Positions 19,194 to 28,293 of a DNA stretch of 64,000 nucleotides are shown piece by piece. This DNA comes from Neobacillus terrae. Its GTDB lineage: Bacteria; Bacillota; Bacilli; Bacillales; Cytobacillaceae. Each line of letters starts with the position of its first letter. Position 1 is the stretch's first letter. The stretch spans positions 1-64,000 of the forward strand of contig NZ_JAAOEO010000009.1 in the NCBI RefSeq assembly GCF_011393025.1, in the 5' to 3' direction. The translations under genes were made by a program, and so were the position numbers. The notes beneath the pieces are model-generated. The model saw only the letters and a list, made by a program, of their open reading frames with translations. It was not told the origin of the DNA and searched no databases.

Positions 19194-19322
19194 AGTTGAT
19201 TGGAGCGGAAGGCACTTGACTCCTGGGGGATCAGCGTAACAGGCGAGACCCCGCAGGAGCTAGCGACGAGGAGGCTCGGCGAACGCCCCCCCGGAAAGCA
19301 AGCGCCTAGAGCGGAGATCAAC
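19194..19322. repeat. Palindromic GC-rich dispersed repeat
   Basis: Begins GTTGATTGGAGCGGAAGGC and ends GAGCGGAGATCAAC, giving imperfect terminal inverted repeats. The interior has GACCCCGCAGGAG and GAGGAGGCTCGGCG. It resembles a non-coding repeat that I know from many Bacillus genomes. The 67-codon frame crossing it (from 19200) is not a gene. Confidence 0.7.
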
Positions 19323-19351
19323 CTTTTTTCCTACATTAAGATCAATAAAGT

Positions 19352-19393
19352 GACAAAAGGTCTCGAGAAAGGGTACACTCGAGACCTTTTGTC
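19352..19393. repeat. Perfect 16-bp inverted repeat at the end of the IS remnant
   Basis: GACAAAAGGTCTCGAG pairs with CTCGAGACCTTTTGTC across a 10-nt loop. It is probably the hairpin or terminator at the 3' end of the lost insertion sequence. Confidence 0.7.
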
Positions 19394-19410
19394 TACAATC
19401 TGAAGAGCTC

Positions 19411-19427
19411 ACAAATAGTGAGTTCTA
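19411..19427. repeat. Right copy of the 17-bp direct repeat
   Basis: ACAAATAGTGAGTTCTA, identical to 18604-18620, inside a hairpin AGAGCTCAC-AAATA-GTGAGTTCT directly after sipV. Confidence 0.8.
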
Positions 19428-19982
19428 TTAAAAGGAGGTTGCTACTTCATTTATAGGCCAGTATCGCAAATTAACTTTACCCACAACCTTGCTGGCTGAA
19501 ATAAAACCAAAATGGCGGCTGTCCCAGCTCCCTAGACGATTGTCGCCAAGTACAAACAACTTTCCTTTAGGAACTTTAACTCTTCCGGTAATTTCTTTTA
19601 GAGTAAAGTTTCCTGTCAGTCGGCTCCCAGGATTTTTTTTTCGGTAAACATCCAAAAAAGGTTCAGCATACTTATGGCCATTTATATATAGATGATCATC
19701 TCTGTACTCAATTCTGTCTCCCGGCAATCCAATAATTCTTTTAACAAAGTCTTCTTTTGGATTGGCATGGAACACTATCACATCAAACCTATGTAAATCT
19801 CCTGTTTCAAAACCAAGTTTATTGACCACCAGTTTATTTCCTTCTTGAAGGGTTGGCATCATGGACCGGCCTTCTACTACATAATTGGAGAAGAAAAAAG
19901 ATTTGATAAAAACAAAAACAAGCACACCAATAGCTAATGCCTTAACCCATTCAAAGCCTTCTTTTTTCCAAACCTCTTTCAT
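19428..19982 (-). CDS. sipV: Type I signal peptidase SipV
   Basis: A 184-aa membrane-anchored signal peptidase that cleaves secretory signal peptides outside the membrane. It has one N-terminal membrane segment (about 14-31), the catalytic serine in GRSMMPTL (Ser40), the lysine in VKRIIGLPGD (Lys81) and the GDNRLGSWDSR box. ATG 19982 has GGAGGGCGGTAC before it. Its place after the yhjE remnant matches B. subtilis yhjE-sipV. Its terminator region is occupied by the IS1182 remnant. Confidence 0.92.
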   Translation of the reverse strand: MKEVWKKEGFEWVKALAIGVLVFVFIKSFFFSNYVVEGRSMMPTLQEGNKLVVNKLGFETGDLHRFDVIVFHANPKEDFVKRIIGLPGDRIEYRDDHLYINGHKYAEPFLDVYRKKNPGSRLTGNFTLKEITGRVKVPKGKLFVLGDNRLGSWDSRHFGFISASKVVGKVNLRYWPINEVATSF

Positions 19983-19996
19983 GTACCGCCCTCCGC

Positions 19997-20624
19997 CTAT
20001 TTAGAATTCCCTTCAGTCCCCTTCACTTTGGTCTTATTCAATTGTACTTCCACCTTTTTACCTGCATACCAAAGAATAAAAATAGCTAAAAAACAAGAAC
20101 CGTCCGTTCAGGCTTAGTAAAAAATGAATGTAGATTATGCCCAATAAAACTAACTGAAAAAATCATAACGACCTTACCTGCCAGTACAGCCAGCATATAC
20201 CTCGCTATACTAACCTTTGAAAGCCCGGCTACAATGTTTACCACAGCTGAAGGGGTAAACGGAAAGCACAGAAGAAGAAAAATCGGACCAAATCCATGAT
20301 GATCCAGCCAACCCATTAATTATTTTTCAACTTTTGATTGCTTCTGAAGAAAGGACAGCGTTTTCTTTTGTCCAAACCTTCTTGCCAGCAGAAATATAAT
20401 TAATGCTCCTGCGCAGGCACCTATCCATGAATAGAAAAATCCAGCCCATAACCCAAAGGCGATGGCATTAACCACCACAAATAAGAATAATGGGAGGAAA
20501 GGCAGAAATGCTTCTGCCTATGTCAGCATGATGCAAAAAAAGGGGCCGAGGGACCGATATTTGCGAATAAAATTCATTATATGATCTATTTCAAACAGTC
20601 ATTCAAAATAGCTTCAAATTCCAT
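19997..20624 (-). pseudogene. yhjE: Broken yhjE (TVP38/DedA-like membrane protein)
   Basis: Reading minus from 20577: MNFIRKYRSLGPFFCIMLT, then a TAG, then AEAFLPFLPLFLFVVVNAIA onward to a TAA before MGWLDHHGFGPIFLLLCFPF. A one-base shift in a T-run near 20088 is followed by LAIFILWYAGKKVEVQLN to a TAG at 19997-19999. So there are two in-frame stops and one frameshift, and the N-terminal coding part upstream of 20577 is also out of frame (likely original start ATG 20624). Intact homologues are membrane proteins of the SNARE-associated (VTT) family. It ends 14 nt before sipV, as in a yhjE-sipV operon. Confidence 0.85.
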
Positions 20625-20670
20625 CTGTCATCCCCTACAATTGTTGCCAAAAATATTTTTATAAATACTT

Positions 20671-21615
20671 TTAATTTGATATAAATTGGTGAAGTGCTTC
20701 CTTATTTTTTTCAACGTCTATTTTTAAGACAGCTCCTTCGCCACTAATCCTTGGCTCGGTGAAACTGTTATCGACAGGAATTCGGAGTGTTGGGATATTT
20801 TCTTTACCTTGAGTAAAATAATTTTTTGCCATAAATAAAATATCAGTCGATTGCATGTTGGTATTGATATATGGTGAAATAATACCAATTAACTTTGGCA
20901 GTTTTGGAATAACTGTAAAGCTAGTCATTTGCTCTCCTAGTTTCTGGATAACCTCCTGCTGACGCTGTACCCTGCCAAAGTCGCCAATACGGTCATGACG
21001 GAAGCGGACATAACTTAGCAAATGCCTTCCATCAAGTTTTTGCAGTCCCGGTTCGAGCGGAGGATCCACATATGCTGCCATTTTTTTCTCTACGTTAATT
21101 TCAACACCATTTGGAAAAGCTTCATCGATTACTTGTACGAAGCCTTCAAAATCAAGGATTGCATAGTATTGCAGGTCTATATCAAAATTTTCTTTAATTG
21201 TCTGCCTCATTAATTCTGGTCCGCCTGATGCAAATGCAGAATTAATCTTATGCTTCCCATATCCAGGAATCTCGACATAGGAATCCCTCATGATAGAGGT
21301 TAATTTGTATGTCCCTTTGTCCTGATTATAAGAAGCAATCATAATGGTATCAGACCTGGATCTTTCTTTACCTCGGGCGTCGCTCCCCATTAATAAAATA
21401 TTTGTATTTCCATATTGGTCTTTTTGCCCTTCAAACTTATAGGTCTCCAGCTTAGTGGTGCCTCCAATTTTCTTCATCGATTGGTTTATTCCTTGTTTAT
21501 ATTGATAATAAGCATAAGCCAATACACACCCAATAATTAGCAGCAAAAGCAGTAAGATAACTTTCCAGGCTTTTCTCTTCTTTTTTCCCTTATTCTCATG
21601 CCGTTCAGATCTCAT
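20671..21615 (-). CDS. LytR-CpsA-Psr (LCP) family cell-wall glycopolymer transferase
   Basis: A 314-aa membrane-anchored enzyme. A basic N-terminus (RSERHENKGKKKRK) is followed by one membrane segment (about 18-36) and an extracellular LCP domain with LLMGSDARGKERSRSDTIM, SIMRDSYVEIPGYGKHKIN and YVRFRHDRIGDFGRVQRQQ. These arginines and aspartates bind the polyprenyl-pyrophosphate substrate. The family attaches teichoic acids or other glycopolymers to peptidoglycan (TagTUV-like). Start ATG 21615 has GGAAGGA upstream; the frame to 21732 reads back toward a dispersed repeat. Which LCP paralogue it is cannot be decided. Confidence 0.88.
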   Translation of the reverse strand: MRSERHENKGKKKRKAWKVILLLLLLIIGCVLAYAYYQYKQGINQSMKKIGGTTKLETYKFEGQKDQYGNTNILLMGSDARGKERSRSDTIMIASYNQDKGTYKLTSIMRDSYVEIPGYGKHKINSAFASGGPELMRQTIKENFDIDLQYYAILDFEGFVQVIDEAFPNGVEINVEKKMAAYVDPPLEPGLQKLDGRHLLSYVRFRHDRIGDFGRVQRQQEVIQKLGEQMTSFTVIPKLPKLIGIISPYINTNMQSTDILFMAKNYFTQGKENIPTLRIPVDNSFTEPRISGEGAVLKIDVEKNKEALHQFISN

Positions 21616-21711
21616 GTTTTTAGTCCTTCCATCATCTTTTTTCTTATTTTGACTCCCTTTATCTAAAAAAAAGCTCTTTTCGTAAACTTTGTTGTTGATA
21701 ATAGTAAAAAT

Positions 21712-21945
21712 AGACTCGCTTTCCGCGGGCAATCAAGCTTCTGCCTGTAAATACTTCATGATAAACATCTTTGTGCAACTACTTGCAGCTTTGCGACGAA
21801 CTGAAGGCGAGCTTCTTTGAATATACTATGGCGCAGGAGCACGCCTCCTCGCCTAGCTTGCTTTTCCCGCAGGATGTTGAATTGGCACCTTGGAGTTAAC
21901 CTACGCACGAAGGAAATGCGAATGCATTTCCGAGGAGTCTCGCCT
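21712..21945. repeat. Dispersed intergenic repeat, copy A
   Basis: CGCTTTCCGCGGGCAATCAAGC, CTACTTGCAGCTTTGCGACGA and ACTATGGCGCAGGAGC also occur in the same order, with roughly three quarters identity by eye, at 39062-39190. The stretch 21616-22240 has no convincing gene; the 90-codon frame at 21890-22162 overlaps this repeat and a terminator. Confidence 0.65.
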
Positions 21946-22077
21946 ATTTTTTCTCACAGCTCCTTCAAATAGCAACAATCTCTTAGAAAAGAGCAAAAAA
22001 AAGTTTGTGCTAATCGTATTTTCTCCAGTGAATTTCCTTCTATCAAAACTTTCTCATACCTGCATCTGTTTTGACAA

Positions 22078-22112
22078 GAAAAACCCGCAAACAATTAAGA
22101 CTTTGCGGGCAA
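22078..22112 (-). terminator. Terminator after the DUF3899 gene
   Basis: CCCGCAAA/TTTGCGGG stem; on the minus strand it is followed by TTTTTCTTG. Confidence 0.8.
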
Positions 22113-22240
22113 TTTTATTATTAAATTTTTGTGACTGCCTATGCTTCAACAGCAAGGTATAAAAAAGGAATCTGACTTACTATGCAGCAAAATGGCTTCC
22201 ACAATGATGGAAAAACAAAAATCGTAACAAGTTATGGCCT

Positions 22241-22615
22241 CTAATTATAAAAAATCAAACCTATAATCGAGACTGTGATGGAACTTGCTCCCAGCAAGAA
22301 TGCAAAAAAGGCTGCTTTACTGGCGAAGCTTTTTTTAAAATCGATTATTAACTCATCTTCATTCAATAAAGCTTCGGCTCGCTCCATCGCATTTGACTTT
22401 GGAGTGATAAAAGAACCTATTGTTCTAAAGCCTTGAAAAAACAATGTTAAAAAACCGCTTTTAAAAATAACCATGCAAGCCCCTGCCATTAAGGCTGCAA
22501 TACCTACCAGAAAGGATTGGTTGATCCATTCCAATAGAGTAACATATCCTGCTGCTTTTATATAAAACCAGAAAATAAGTAATAGGAGAAAACAAACGAC
22601 CTTTTTTATAATCAT
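22241..22615 (-). CDS. DUF3899-like small membrane protein
   Basis: A 124-aa protein with three hydrophobic segments (about 4-20, 28-52 and 98-122) and a cytoplasmic loop holding FITPKSNAMERAEALLNE. The pattern of two N-terminal helices, a short charged loop and a C-terminal helix resembles DUF3899. Function unknown. ATG 22615 has GAGGGAGGGGAAT upstream. It follows the dpp operon but a strong terminator at 22708 separates them, so it is probably its own unit. Confidence 0.65.
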   Translation of the reverse strand: MIIKKVVCFLLLLIFWFYIKAAGYVTLLEWINQSFLVGIAALMAGACMVIFKSGFLTLFFQGFRTIGSFITPKSNAMERAEALLNEDELIIDFKKSFASKAAFFAFLLGASSITVSIIGLIFYN

Positions 22616-22704
22616 ATTCCCCTCCCTCAATTATGATTTAATGAGGAGTATTTTTTAATAAATGCGATTTTAAATAAGCCTTGTTTAAGTCCATTCATTA
22701 AAAA

Positions 22705-22736
22705 GAAAGCAGGTGCTCTATAAGTAGCGCCTGCCT
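22705..22736 (-). terminator. Terminator of the dpp operon
   Basis: GCAGGCGCT/AGCACCTGC stem followed on the minus strand by TTTCTTTTT. Confidence 0.85.
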
Positions 22737-22753
22737 TATTCTTTTAAAGCCGA

Positions 22754-24388
22754 TTAATCAGATACCTTTTTAGTCCATTTAAGGTTAGGATAACGATTCA
22801 TCGGGTAAACGACACCATTAAATTTTGATGAAGTAAGATACGTATTTGTATAGTGGTATACTGGCATAAACGGCAAATCTTCCATTAATATTTTTTCTGC
22901 TTCATGCTCTAATTGGAAGTGCTTGGCTGGATCCTGTTCCGCTTTCGCCTGTGCAATCAGACTGTCATATTTAGGATTAACCCATTGTGTACGGTTGTTA
23001 GGGCTATCTCCCAAATAATAGTCAAGAATAACGGCAGGATCAAGTAATACTCCAATCCATCCCATTCGAGCCATTTGGAAGTTGTGCTGTTTGGTTGTAT
23101 CAAGGTAAGTTTTCCATTCCTGGTTTGCCAGCTTAATGTTAACACCCAAATTTTTCTTTATCATTTCTTGAACAGCTTCAGAAATCTTTTTGTTACTCTC
23201 CAAAGTATTATACAAAAGCGTTACCTGTGGAAGTTCTTTCCAGCCTTCTTCAGCCATACCTTCCTCAAGTAATTTTTTAGCTTCCTTTGGATCTTCCTTG
23301 ATCATTTTTCCTCCATCCTTACGGAAATCTCCATCCTTTGTTTTTACACCAGGAGGAACGAATGCATATGCCGGGGTTTCACCAGCTTTTGTAACATTCT
23401 TGGTAATTGCTTCACGGTCGATTGCCATTGCAAAGGCACGTCGGATTTTAGCATTGGTGAATGGCTCCTTTTTAACATTGAACATATACATATATGTTCC
23501 AAAATAAGGAGTATTTTTGAATTCTTTATTTGATTTTTCCTGAGCAACAACATCTGATGGCAGGGTTTGAATTAAATCAAGCTCGTTTGTTTTATACATT
23601 TGATAATAGGTTGTTGCATCATTTACCATTTTCCAGGTAATTTTATTCAAACTAACATCTTTATTACCCCAGTAATTTTCGTTCTTTTCTGCTACAACCT
23701 GGCTGTCATGCTTCCATTCTGTTAACTTAAAAGGTCCATTACTCACGTATCCGTCAGTGTTTGCAGCCCAGTTTTTATTTCCTTCAACCAGTTCCTTTTT
23801 TACTGGATAAAAGGTCCACATTGTTAAAAGTTCCTTGAAATAGCCTAGAGGATTTGTAAGTTCTACAACTAAAGTTTTGTCGTCCTTGGCAGTAATCCCC
23901 ACATTTTCAACTGGCCCTTTTCCTTTGTTATACTCCTCTGCACCTTTAATATAGTAAAGATAAAACGCAAAGGCGCTTCCTGTTTGTGGATTTAATACGC
24001 GCTTCCATTCGAATTCAAAATCTTTTGCTGTTACTGGAGATCCATCAGACCATTTGGCATCGTCTTTAATGGTAAATGTATAAGTTTTTCCATCTGCAGA
24101 GGTTTGAACGTCCTTTGCAACACCTTCTACAGGCTTGCCATCTTTATCCTTTGTATATAATCCTTCAAAAGTATGGTCTATAATCCATCCAGAGGTCGTA
24201 TCGGTTGCGAGTGCAGGATCAAGAGATGGCGGTTCACTCATCGCGTTTACTGTAATTTCCTGCTTTACCCCTTTAGTGTTTCCATTTGAAGAACTTGAGG
24301 ATGCTTTTTTATCCCCACTGCTGCTGCAACCTGCTAACGAAGAGCTTAATAAAAGAACTACAGCTAAAATCCAAGTCCATTTTTTCAC
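22754..24388 (-). CDS. dppE: Peptide ABC transporter substrate-binding lipoprotein (DppE/OppA type)
   Basis: A 544-aa lipoprotein that captures short peptides outside the cell. The signal peptide ends in LAGC with the lipidated cysteine at residue 21, followed by a Ser/Gly-rich linker. The SBP_bac_5 fold shows EPPSLDPALATDTTSGWIID and FAMAIDREAIT. It is the last gene of the six-gene transporter block and starts 25 nt after the second ATPase. Whether it prefers di- or oligopeptides cannot be told; the dpp name follows the linked dppA. Confidence 0.85.
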   Translation of the reverse strand: MKKWTWILAVVLLLSSSLAGCSSSGDKKASSSSSNGNTKGVKQEITVNAMSEPPSLDPALATDTTSGWIIDHTFEGLYTKDKDGKPVEGVAKDVQTSADGKTYTFTIKDDAKWSDGSPVTAKDFEFEWKRVLNPQTGSAFAFYLYYIKGAEEYNKGKGPVENVGITAKDDKTLVVELTNPLGYFKELLTMWTFYPVKKELVEGNKNWAANTDGYVSNGPFKLTEWKHDSQVVAEKNENYWGNKDVSLNKITWKMVNDATTYYQMYKTNELDLIQTLPSDVVAQEKSNKEFKNTPYFGTYMYMFNVKKEPFTNAKIRRAFAMAIDREAITKNVTKAGETPAYAFVPPGVKTKDGDFRKDGGKMIKEDPKEAKKLLEEGMAEEGWKELPQVTLLYNTLESNKKISEAVQEMIKKNLGVNIKLANQEWKTYLDTTKQHNFQMARMGWIGVLLDPAVILDYYLGDSPNNRTQWVNPKYDSLIAQAKAEQDPAKHFQLEHEAEKILMEDLPFMPVYHYTNTYLTSSKFNGVVYPMNRYPNLKWTKKVSD

Positions 24389-24413
24389 TATTTAACTTCC
24401 TCCTTTTAATCTA

Positions 24414-25367
24414 TTAATTATATAGATGGCATGCTGTCCAGTGATTTGGCTTCACTTCTTTCCAGGCAGGAACAACCTCGGCGCATATGGACATTGCATG
24501 CGGGCATCTTGTACGGAACCTGCAGCCGCTTGGCGGATTTACCGGGCTTGGCGGATCTCCAGCCAAAACTATTCTTTCCCTTTTAGCTGCCTTTGGGTTG
24601 GCAACTGGTATCGCAGATAAAAGAGCCTGTGTATACGGGTGAAGAGGCTCTGCGAACAGGTCGTAACTGTTGGCAAGCTCCATCATCTTGCCAAGGTACA
24701 TTACTCCAATTCGATCGCTGATATGCTTGACCATACCAAGGTCATGGGCAATAAACAAATAGGTTAGTTCTTCCTGCTTTTTAAGGTCTTCCATTAAGTT
24801 GATGACTTGAGCCTGAATGGAGACGTCAAGTGCTGATATAGGTTCGTCTGCTACGATAAATTTCGGATTTACAGCAAGAGCACGTGCAATACCGATCCTC
24901 TGCCGCTGCCCGCCGCTGAATTCGTGAGGATATCTTCTAGCATGCTCTGGACGAAGACCTACACGGTCAAGCAGTTCAAATATACGGTCTTGCCTGGCCT
25001 TTCCTTTTGCAAGGTTATGAGCATCAATTCCCTCTGCAATAATGTCGCCTACACGCATCCTCGGATTTAGTGAAGCGTATGGATCCTGGAAAATGATTTG
25101 CATTTCACGATTTACATTGATTTTTGACTTTTTATCAAGGGTCTCAACATCTACTCCATTGTAAATAATCCTGCCGGCAGTTGGGCTTTGAAGTCCTACT
25201 ATTGTTTTGCCGAGTGTAGACTTACCGCTGCCGCTCTCTCCTACAAGGCCAAATGTTTCACCTTTTTTAATTTCAATGGAAATATCATCAACCGATTTAA
25301 CAGTTTGGTCTTTTTTGATTTTAAAATATTTCTTCATACCTTCTACCTGAAGAAGAGCTTCACTCAC
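24414..25367 (-). CDS. Peptide ABC transporter ATP-binding protein (OppF/DppF type)
   Basis: A 317-aa ATPase with Walker [10 protein letters not shown] near residue 41, signature FSGGQRQR near 149, Walker B FIVADEP near 173 and switch HD. The C-terminal oligopeptide-transporter domain has PPSGCRFRTRCPHAM. It overlaps the preceding ATPase gene by 4 nt. B. subtilis dppABCDE has only one ATPase, so this locus has a fuller Opp-like pair (D and F). ATG 25367. Confidence 0.92.
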   Translation of the reverse strand: MSEALLQVEGMKKYFKIKKDQTVKSVDDISIEIKKGETFGLVGESGSGKSTLGKTIVGLQSPTAGRIIYNGVDVETLDKKSKINVNREMQIIFQDPYASLNPRMRVGDIIAEGIDAHNLAKGKARQDRIFELLDRVGLRPEHARRYPHEFSGGQRQRIGIARALAVNPKFIVADEPISALDVSIQAQVINLMEDLKKQEELTYLFIAHDLGMVKHISDRIGVMYLGKMMELANSYDLFAEPLHPYTQALLSAIPVANPKAAKRERIVLAGDPPSPVNPPSGCRFRTRCPHAMSICAEVVPAWKEVKPNHWTACHLYN

Positions 25368-26383
25368 TGCTTTTCCCTCCCTGCTGCAACCTCGTTCTCG
25401 ACCTTTGGAGCTCGCGGATCATTAAGCCAGCACCTTGAATGGTGTCCCTCACCAATTTCAAAAGCAGGAGGCATTTCACTTAAACAAATTTCCATAGCAT
25501 ATTTGCATCTTGGTGCGAAAGGACAACCCTTGGGCGGGGAAAATAAATCGGGCGGTGATCCCTCAATTGGAACCAGCCGGGATTTATGTGCTGCATTTGT
25601 ATCAGGGATGGACTCCATTAAACCCCATGTATATGGATGTCTTGGATTTTCAAAAAGTTCGTTTACACGTCCGCTTTCTACCATCATTCCTGCATACATA
25701 ACGATGACCCGCTCGGCTGTTTCCGCGACCACCCCCAAATCATGGGTTATTAAGATAATCGCAGTATTGGTTTTTTCCTTTAAGTCTTTCATTAAATCCA
25801 GCACTTGGGCCTGAATGGTTACGTCCAATGCTGTTGTAGGTTCATCGGCAATTAGTAATTCTGGATTGCATGAAAGAGCGATCGCTATCATTGCCCTTTG
25901 TCTCATTCCTCCGCTGAATTCATGTGGATATTGGTTATAACGTTCCTCTGCGTTTGGAATCCCAACAAGGCGAATCATCTCCACTGCCCTGCGTCTCGCT
26001 TCCGTTTTAGAGAGCTTCTGGTGTACGATGAGCCCTTCTTCAATCTGCTTTCCTATCCTCATTGTCGGATTAAGAGATGTCATTGGATCCTGAAAAACCA
26101 TACTTATCTTTGAACCTTTTATTTTCTGCATTTCTCTTTTTGATAGTTTTAAAAGGTCTTTATTTTGAAAAAGGATTTCTCCGTTTTTTACTTTTCCAGG
26201 CGGTGTTGGAATAAGGCCCATTATTGTTTGTACTGTTACGCTTTTTCCGCTTCCGCTTTCCCCTACAATTGCGACTATTTCTCCCTTATCAACATGGAAG
26301 GAAACATTGCGAACTGCTTGGACTTCGCCGCCAAAGGTTTTAAAGCTCACTTCTAAATTCTTCACTTCAAGTAAATTAGTCAC
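25364..26383 (-). CDS. dppD: Peptide ABC transporter ATP-binding protein (DppD/OppD)
   Basis: A 339-aa ATPase with Walker [11 protein letters not shown], signature [10 protein letters not shown], Walker [13 protein letters not shown] and a cysteine-bearing C-terminal domain [15 protein letters not shown]. The start is GTG 26383, giving [14 protein letters not shown], preceded by AGGAGGAACAGCA; the longer frame to 26503 runs back into dppC and is rejected. It couples to the DppB/DppC channel. Confidence 0.93.
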   Translation of the reverse strand: MTNLLEVKNLEVSFKTFGGEVQAVRNVSFHVDKGEIVAIVGESGSGKSVTVQTIMGLIPTPPGKVKNGEILFQNKDLLKLSKREMQKIKGSKISMVFQDPMTSLNPTMRIGKQIEEGLIVHQKLSKTEARRRAVEMIRLVGIPNAEERYNQYPHEFSGGMRQRAMIAIALSCNPELLIADEPTTALDVTIQAQVLDLMKDLKEKTNTAIILITHDLGVVAETAERVIVMYAGMMVESGRVNELFENPRHPYTWGLMESIPDTNAAHKSRLVPIEGSPPDLFSPPKGCPFAPRCKYAMEICLSEMPPAFEIGEGHHSRCWLNDPRAPKVENEVAAGREKQ

Positions 26384-26394
26384 TGCTGTTCCTC

Positions 26395-27339
26395 CTAGCC
26401 ACGATTTCGTGGGTCTAATGCATCCTGAAGTCCGTCTCCAAATGCATTGAAAGCAAACATCGTAAGAGAGATCATGAAGCCAGGAAAGAATAGGCGCCAC
26501 CACTGGCCACTCAATATAACTCCAAGCGCATCATTTGCCATTGTTCCCCAGCTTGCAAATGGGGCCTGCACCCCAAGACCCAGGAAACTTAGGAACGATT
26601 CGGCAAAAATAGCCTGAGGAATCGTAAATGTTAAATTTACAATAATTATCCCAAGTGTGTTTGGCAGTAAATGGCGAAGGATGATTTTCCTGTGGGATGT
26701 ACCAAGCTTCTCTGCTGCCATTACATATTCCTGAGATTTCAATTGAAGAATCTGACCACGAGTAATCCTTGCCATTCCGACCCACCCCGTTACAGACAGG
26801 GCAATAATGATAGTTGTAATGCCAGGATCCATAATCACCATTAATAAAATAACTACTAAAAGATAAGGGATACCATACAGGATTTCGACAATCCTCATAA
26901 TCGCATTATCAATACGGTCACCAAGCTTGCTTCTTCCAGCCATATAGCCGGAAATCCCGCCAACGGTTACCCCTAAAATAAGGTCAATTAATGCAGCTGC
27001 GAAACCGATTGTTAGTGAAACCCTTGCTCCGTACCAGGTTCTCGACCACATATCCCTGCCAAGGTCATCAGTACCAAACCAGTGCTTTCCGCCAGGCTGT
27101 AAATTTGCTTTCATCAAGTCCTGGTCGGAAGGACTAAACTTAACAAGTAATGGGCCAAAAAGGGCTAAAACTAAAATGGCAAGTAATAACGTCAAACCAA
27201 AAACAGCCAGCTTATTCTTAAAAATATTAATTACAGTTTCTTTCCAAACACTTAAGGAAGGTCTCTCAACGGGTGCCTGCCTTTTTCTTTCTTCAGATAC
27301 GGGTGTAAATAAGTTAGTTTCCGCTGTATTTGTCTGCAT
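26395..27339 (-). CDS. dppC: Peptide ABC transporter permease (DppC/OppC)
   Basis: A 314-aa permease with a cytoplasmic N-terminus, then about six membrane helices. The EAA loop AAEKLGTSHRKIILRHLLPN contacts the ATPases. The motif WFGTDDLGRDMWSRTWYGAR is typical of the OppC/DppC family. ATG 27339 lies 1 nt after the dppB stop, with GGAGGAAACTA inside the dppB end, so the two are translationally coupled. Confidence 0.93.
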   Translation of the reverse strand: MQTNTAETNLFTPVSEERKRQAPVERPSLSVWKETVINIFKNKLAVFGLTLLLAILVLALFGPLLVKFSPSDQDLMKANLQPGGKHWFGTDDLGRDMWSRTWYGARVSLTIGFAAALIDLILGVTVGGISGYMAGRSKLGDRIDNAIMRIVEILYGIPYLLVVILLMVIMDPGITTIIIALSVTGWVGMARITRGQILQLKSQEYVMAAEKLGTSHRKIILRHLLPNTLGIIIVNLTFTIPQAIFAESFLSFLGLGVQAPFASWGTMANDALGVILSGQWWRLFFPGFMISLTMFAFNAFGDGLQDALDPRNRG

Positions 27340-27340
27340 A

Positions 27341-28267
27341 TTAGTTTCCTCCGCTTGTTAGCTTAATTCTTGGATCAATCAGGCGATAGGAAATATCAAT
27401 TAAAAATAAGGTGAAAACAAGGATAGTACTGAAAAAGATGGTTGTTCCCATAATGACCGGATAATCACGGTTAAAAATGCTGTCAACAAAATATTTTCCC
27501 AGACCAGGTATGGCAAATATTTTTTCAATAACAAATGTTCCAGTAATTAAAACTACAAATAAAGGGCCAATAAAGGTTATAACAGGCAAAATGGCATTTC
27601 GGATACCATGCTTTATCACTAGCTGCATAGTAGACAATCCTTTTGCATTTGCAGTTTTAATGTAGTTCTGGTTCATAACCTCCAGCATACTGGACCTCAT
27701 AAAGCGAGCGATTACTGCAAGTGGTGAAGCCGCAAGAGCTATCGAAGGCAAAACCGTATGCTGCCAGGTTCCCCAAGAGGCTACCGGAAGCAAATGCCAA
27801 TTTACAGCAAAATACTTAATTAATAAGGGCGCGAGGATAAAGCTTGGAATGGAGATTCCAATAATCGCAAACAGCATAGCTGCAAAATCCAATGGTTTAT
27901 TATGATTAAGAGCCGCAACAATGCCCAGCAATAAACCAAAGAACAAGGCAATCACCAGAGCCTGCAGCCCCAGCCTTGAAGAAGCCGGAATTCCATCAGC
28001 AATAATACTGTTGACTGAACGTGTTTCTGATTTAATAGACGGTCCCATATCAAAAGTGGCCAGGTTTTTCATATAGAGGACATACTGGACTGGAAGCGGC
28101 TTGTCCAAGTTATATTTAGCCCTCATGTTTTGAAGCACTTCCTTTGGAAGAACATCAGCATCCGATGCAAATGGATCACCCGGAATACATTTCATAATGA
28201 CAAACGTTAAAGTGATAATTACCCATAGGGTAAGAAACATCGTTAGTACCCTTTTCACGATGTACAT
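27341..28267 (-). CDS. dppB: Peptide ABC transporter permease (DppB/OppB)
   Basis: A 308-aa permease with six helices. The N-terminus MYIVKRVLTMFLTLWVI and the EAA loop KTANAKGLSTMQLVIKHGIR are those of OppB/DppB. The start chosen is ATG 28267; a GTG at 28279 in frame overlaps the GGAGGTG ribosome site. It is 26 nt after dppA. Confidence 0.92.
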   Translation of the reverse strand: MYIVKRVLTMFLTLWVIITLTFVIMKCIPGDPFASDADVLPKEVLQNMRAKYNLDKPLPVQYVLYMKNLATFDMGPSIKSETRSVNSIIADGIPASSRLGLQALVIALFFGLLLGIVAALNHNKPLDFAAMLFAIIGISIPSFILAPLLIKYFAVNWHLLPVASWGTWQHTVLPSIALAASPLAVIARFMRSSMLEVMNQNYIKTANAKGLSTMQLVIKHGIRNAILPVITFIGPLFVVLITGTFVIEKIFAIPGLGKYFVDSIFNRDYPVIMGTTIFFSTILVFTLFLIDISYRLIDPRIKLTSGGN

Positions 28268-28293
28268 TCCTTCATTCACCTCCGTTTAATTTT

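Noticed and set aside
21890..22162. 90-codon plus-strand frame
   Set aside because: Overlaps a dispersed repeat and the terminator at 22.08 kb, has no ribosome site and no recognisable protein features.
25188..25814. 208-codon plus-strand frame antisense to the dpp ATPase genes
   Set aside because: Shadow of two strongly conserved ATPase genes; no ribosome site, implausible composition.
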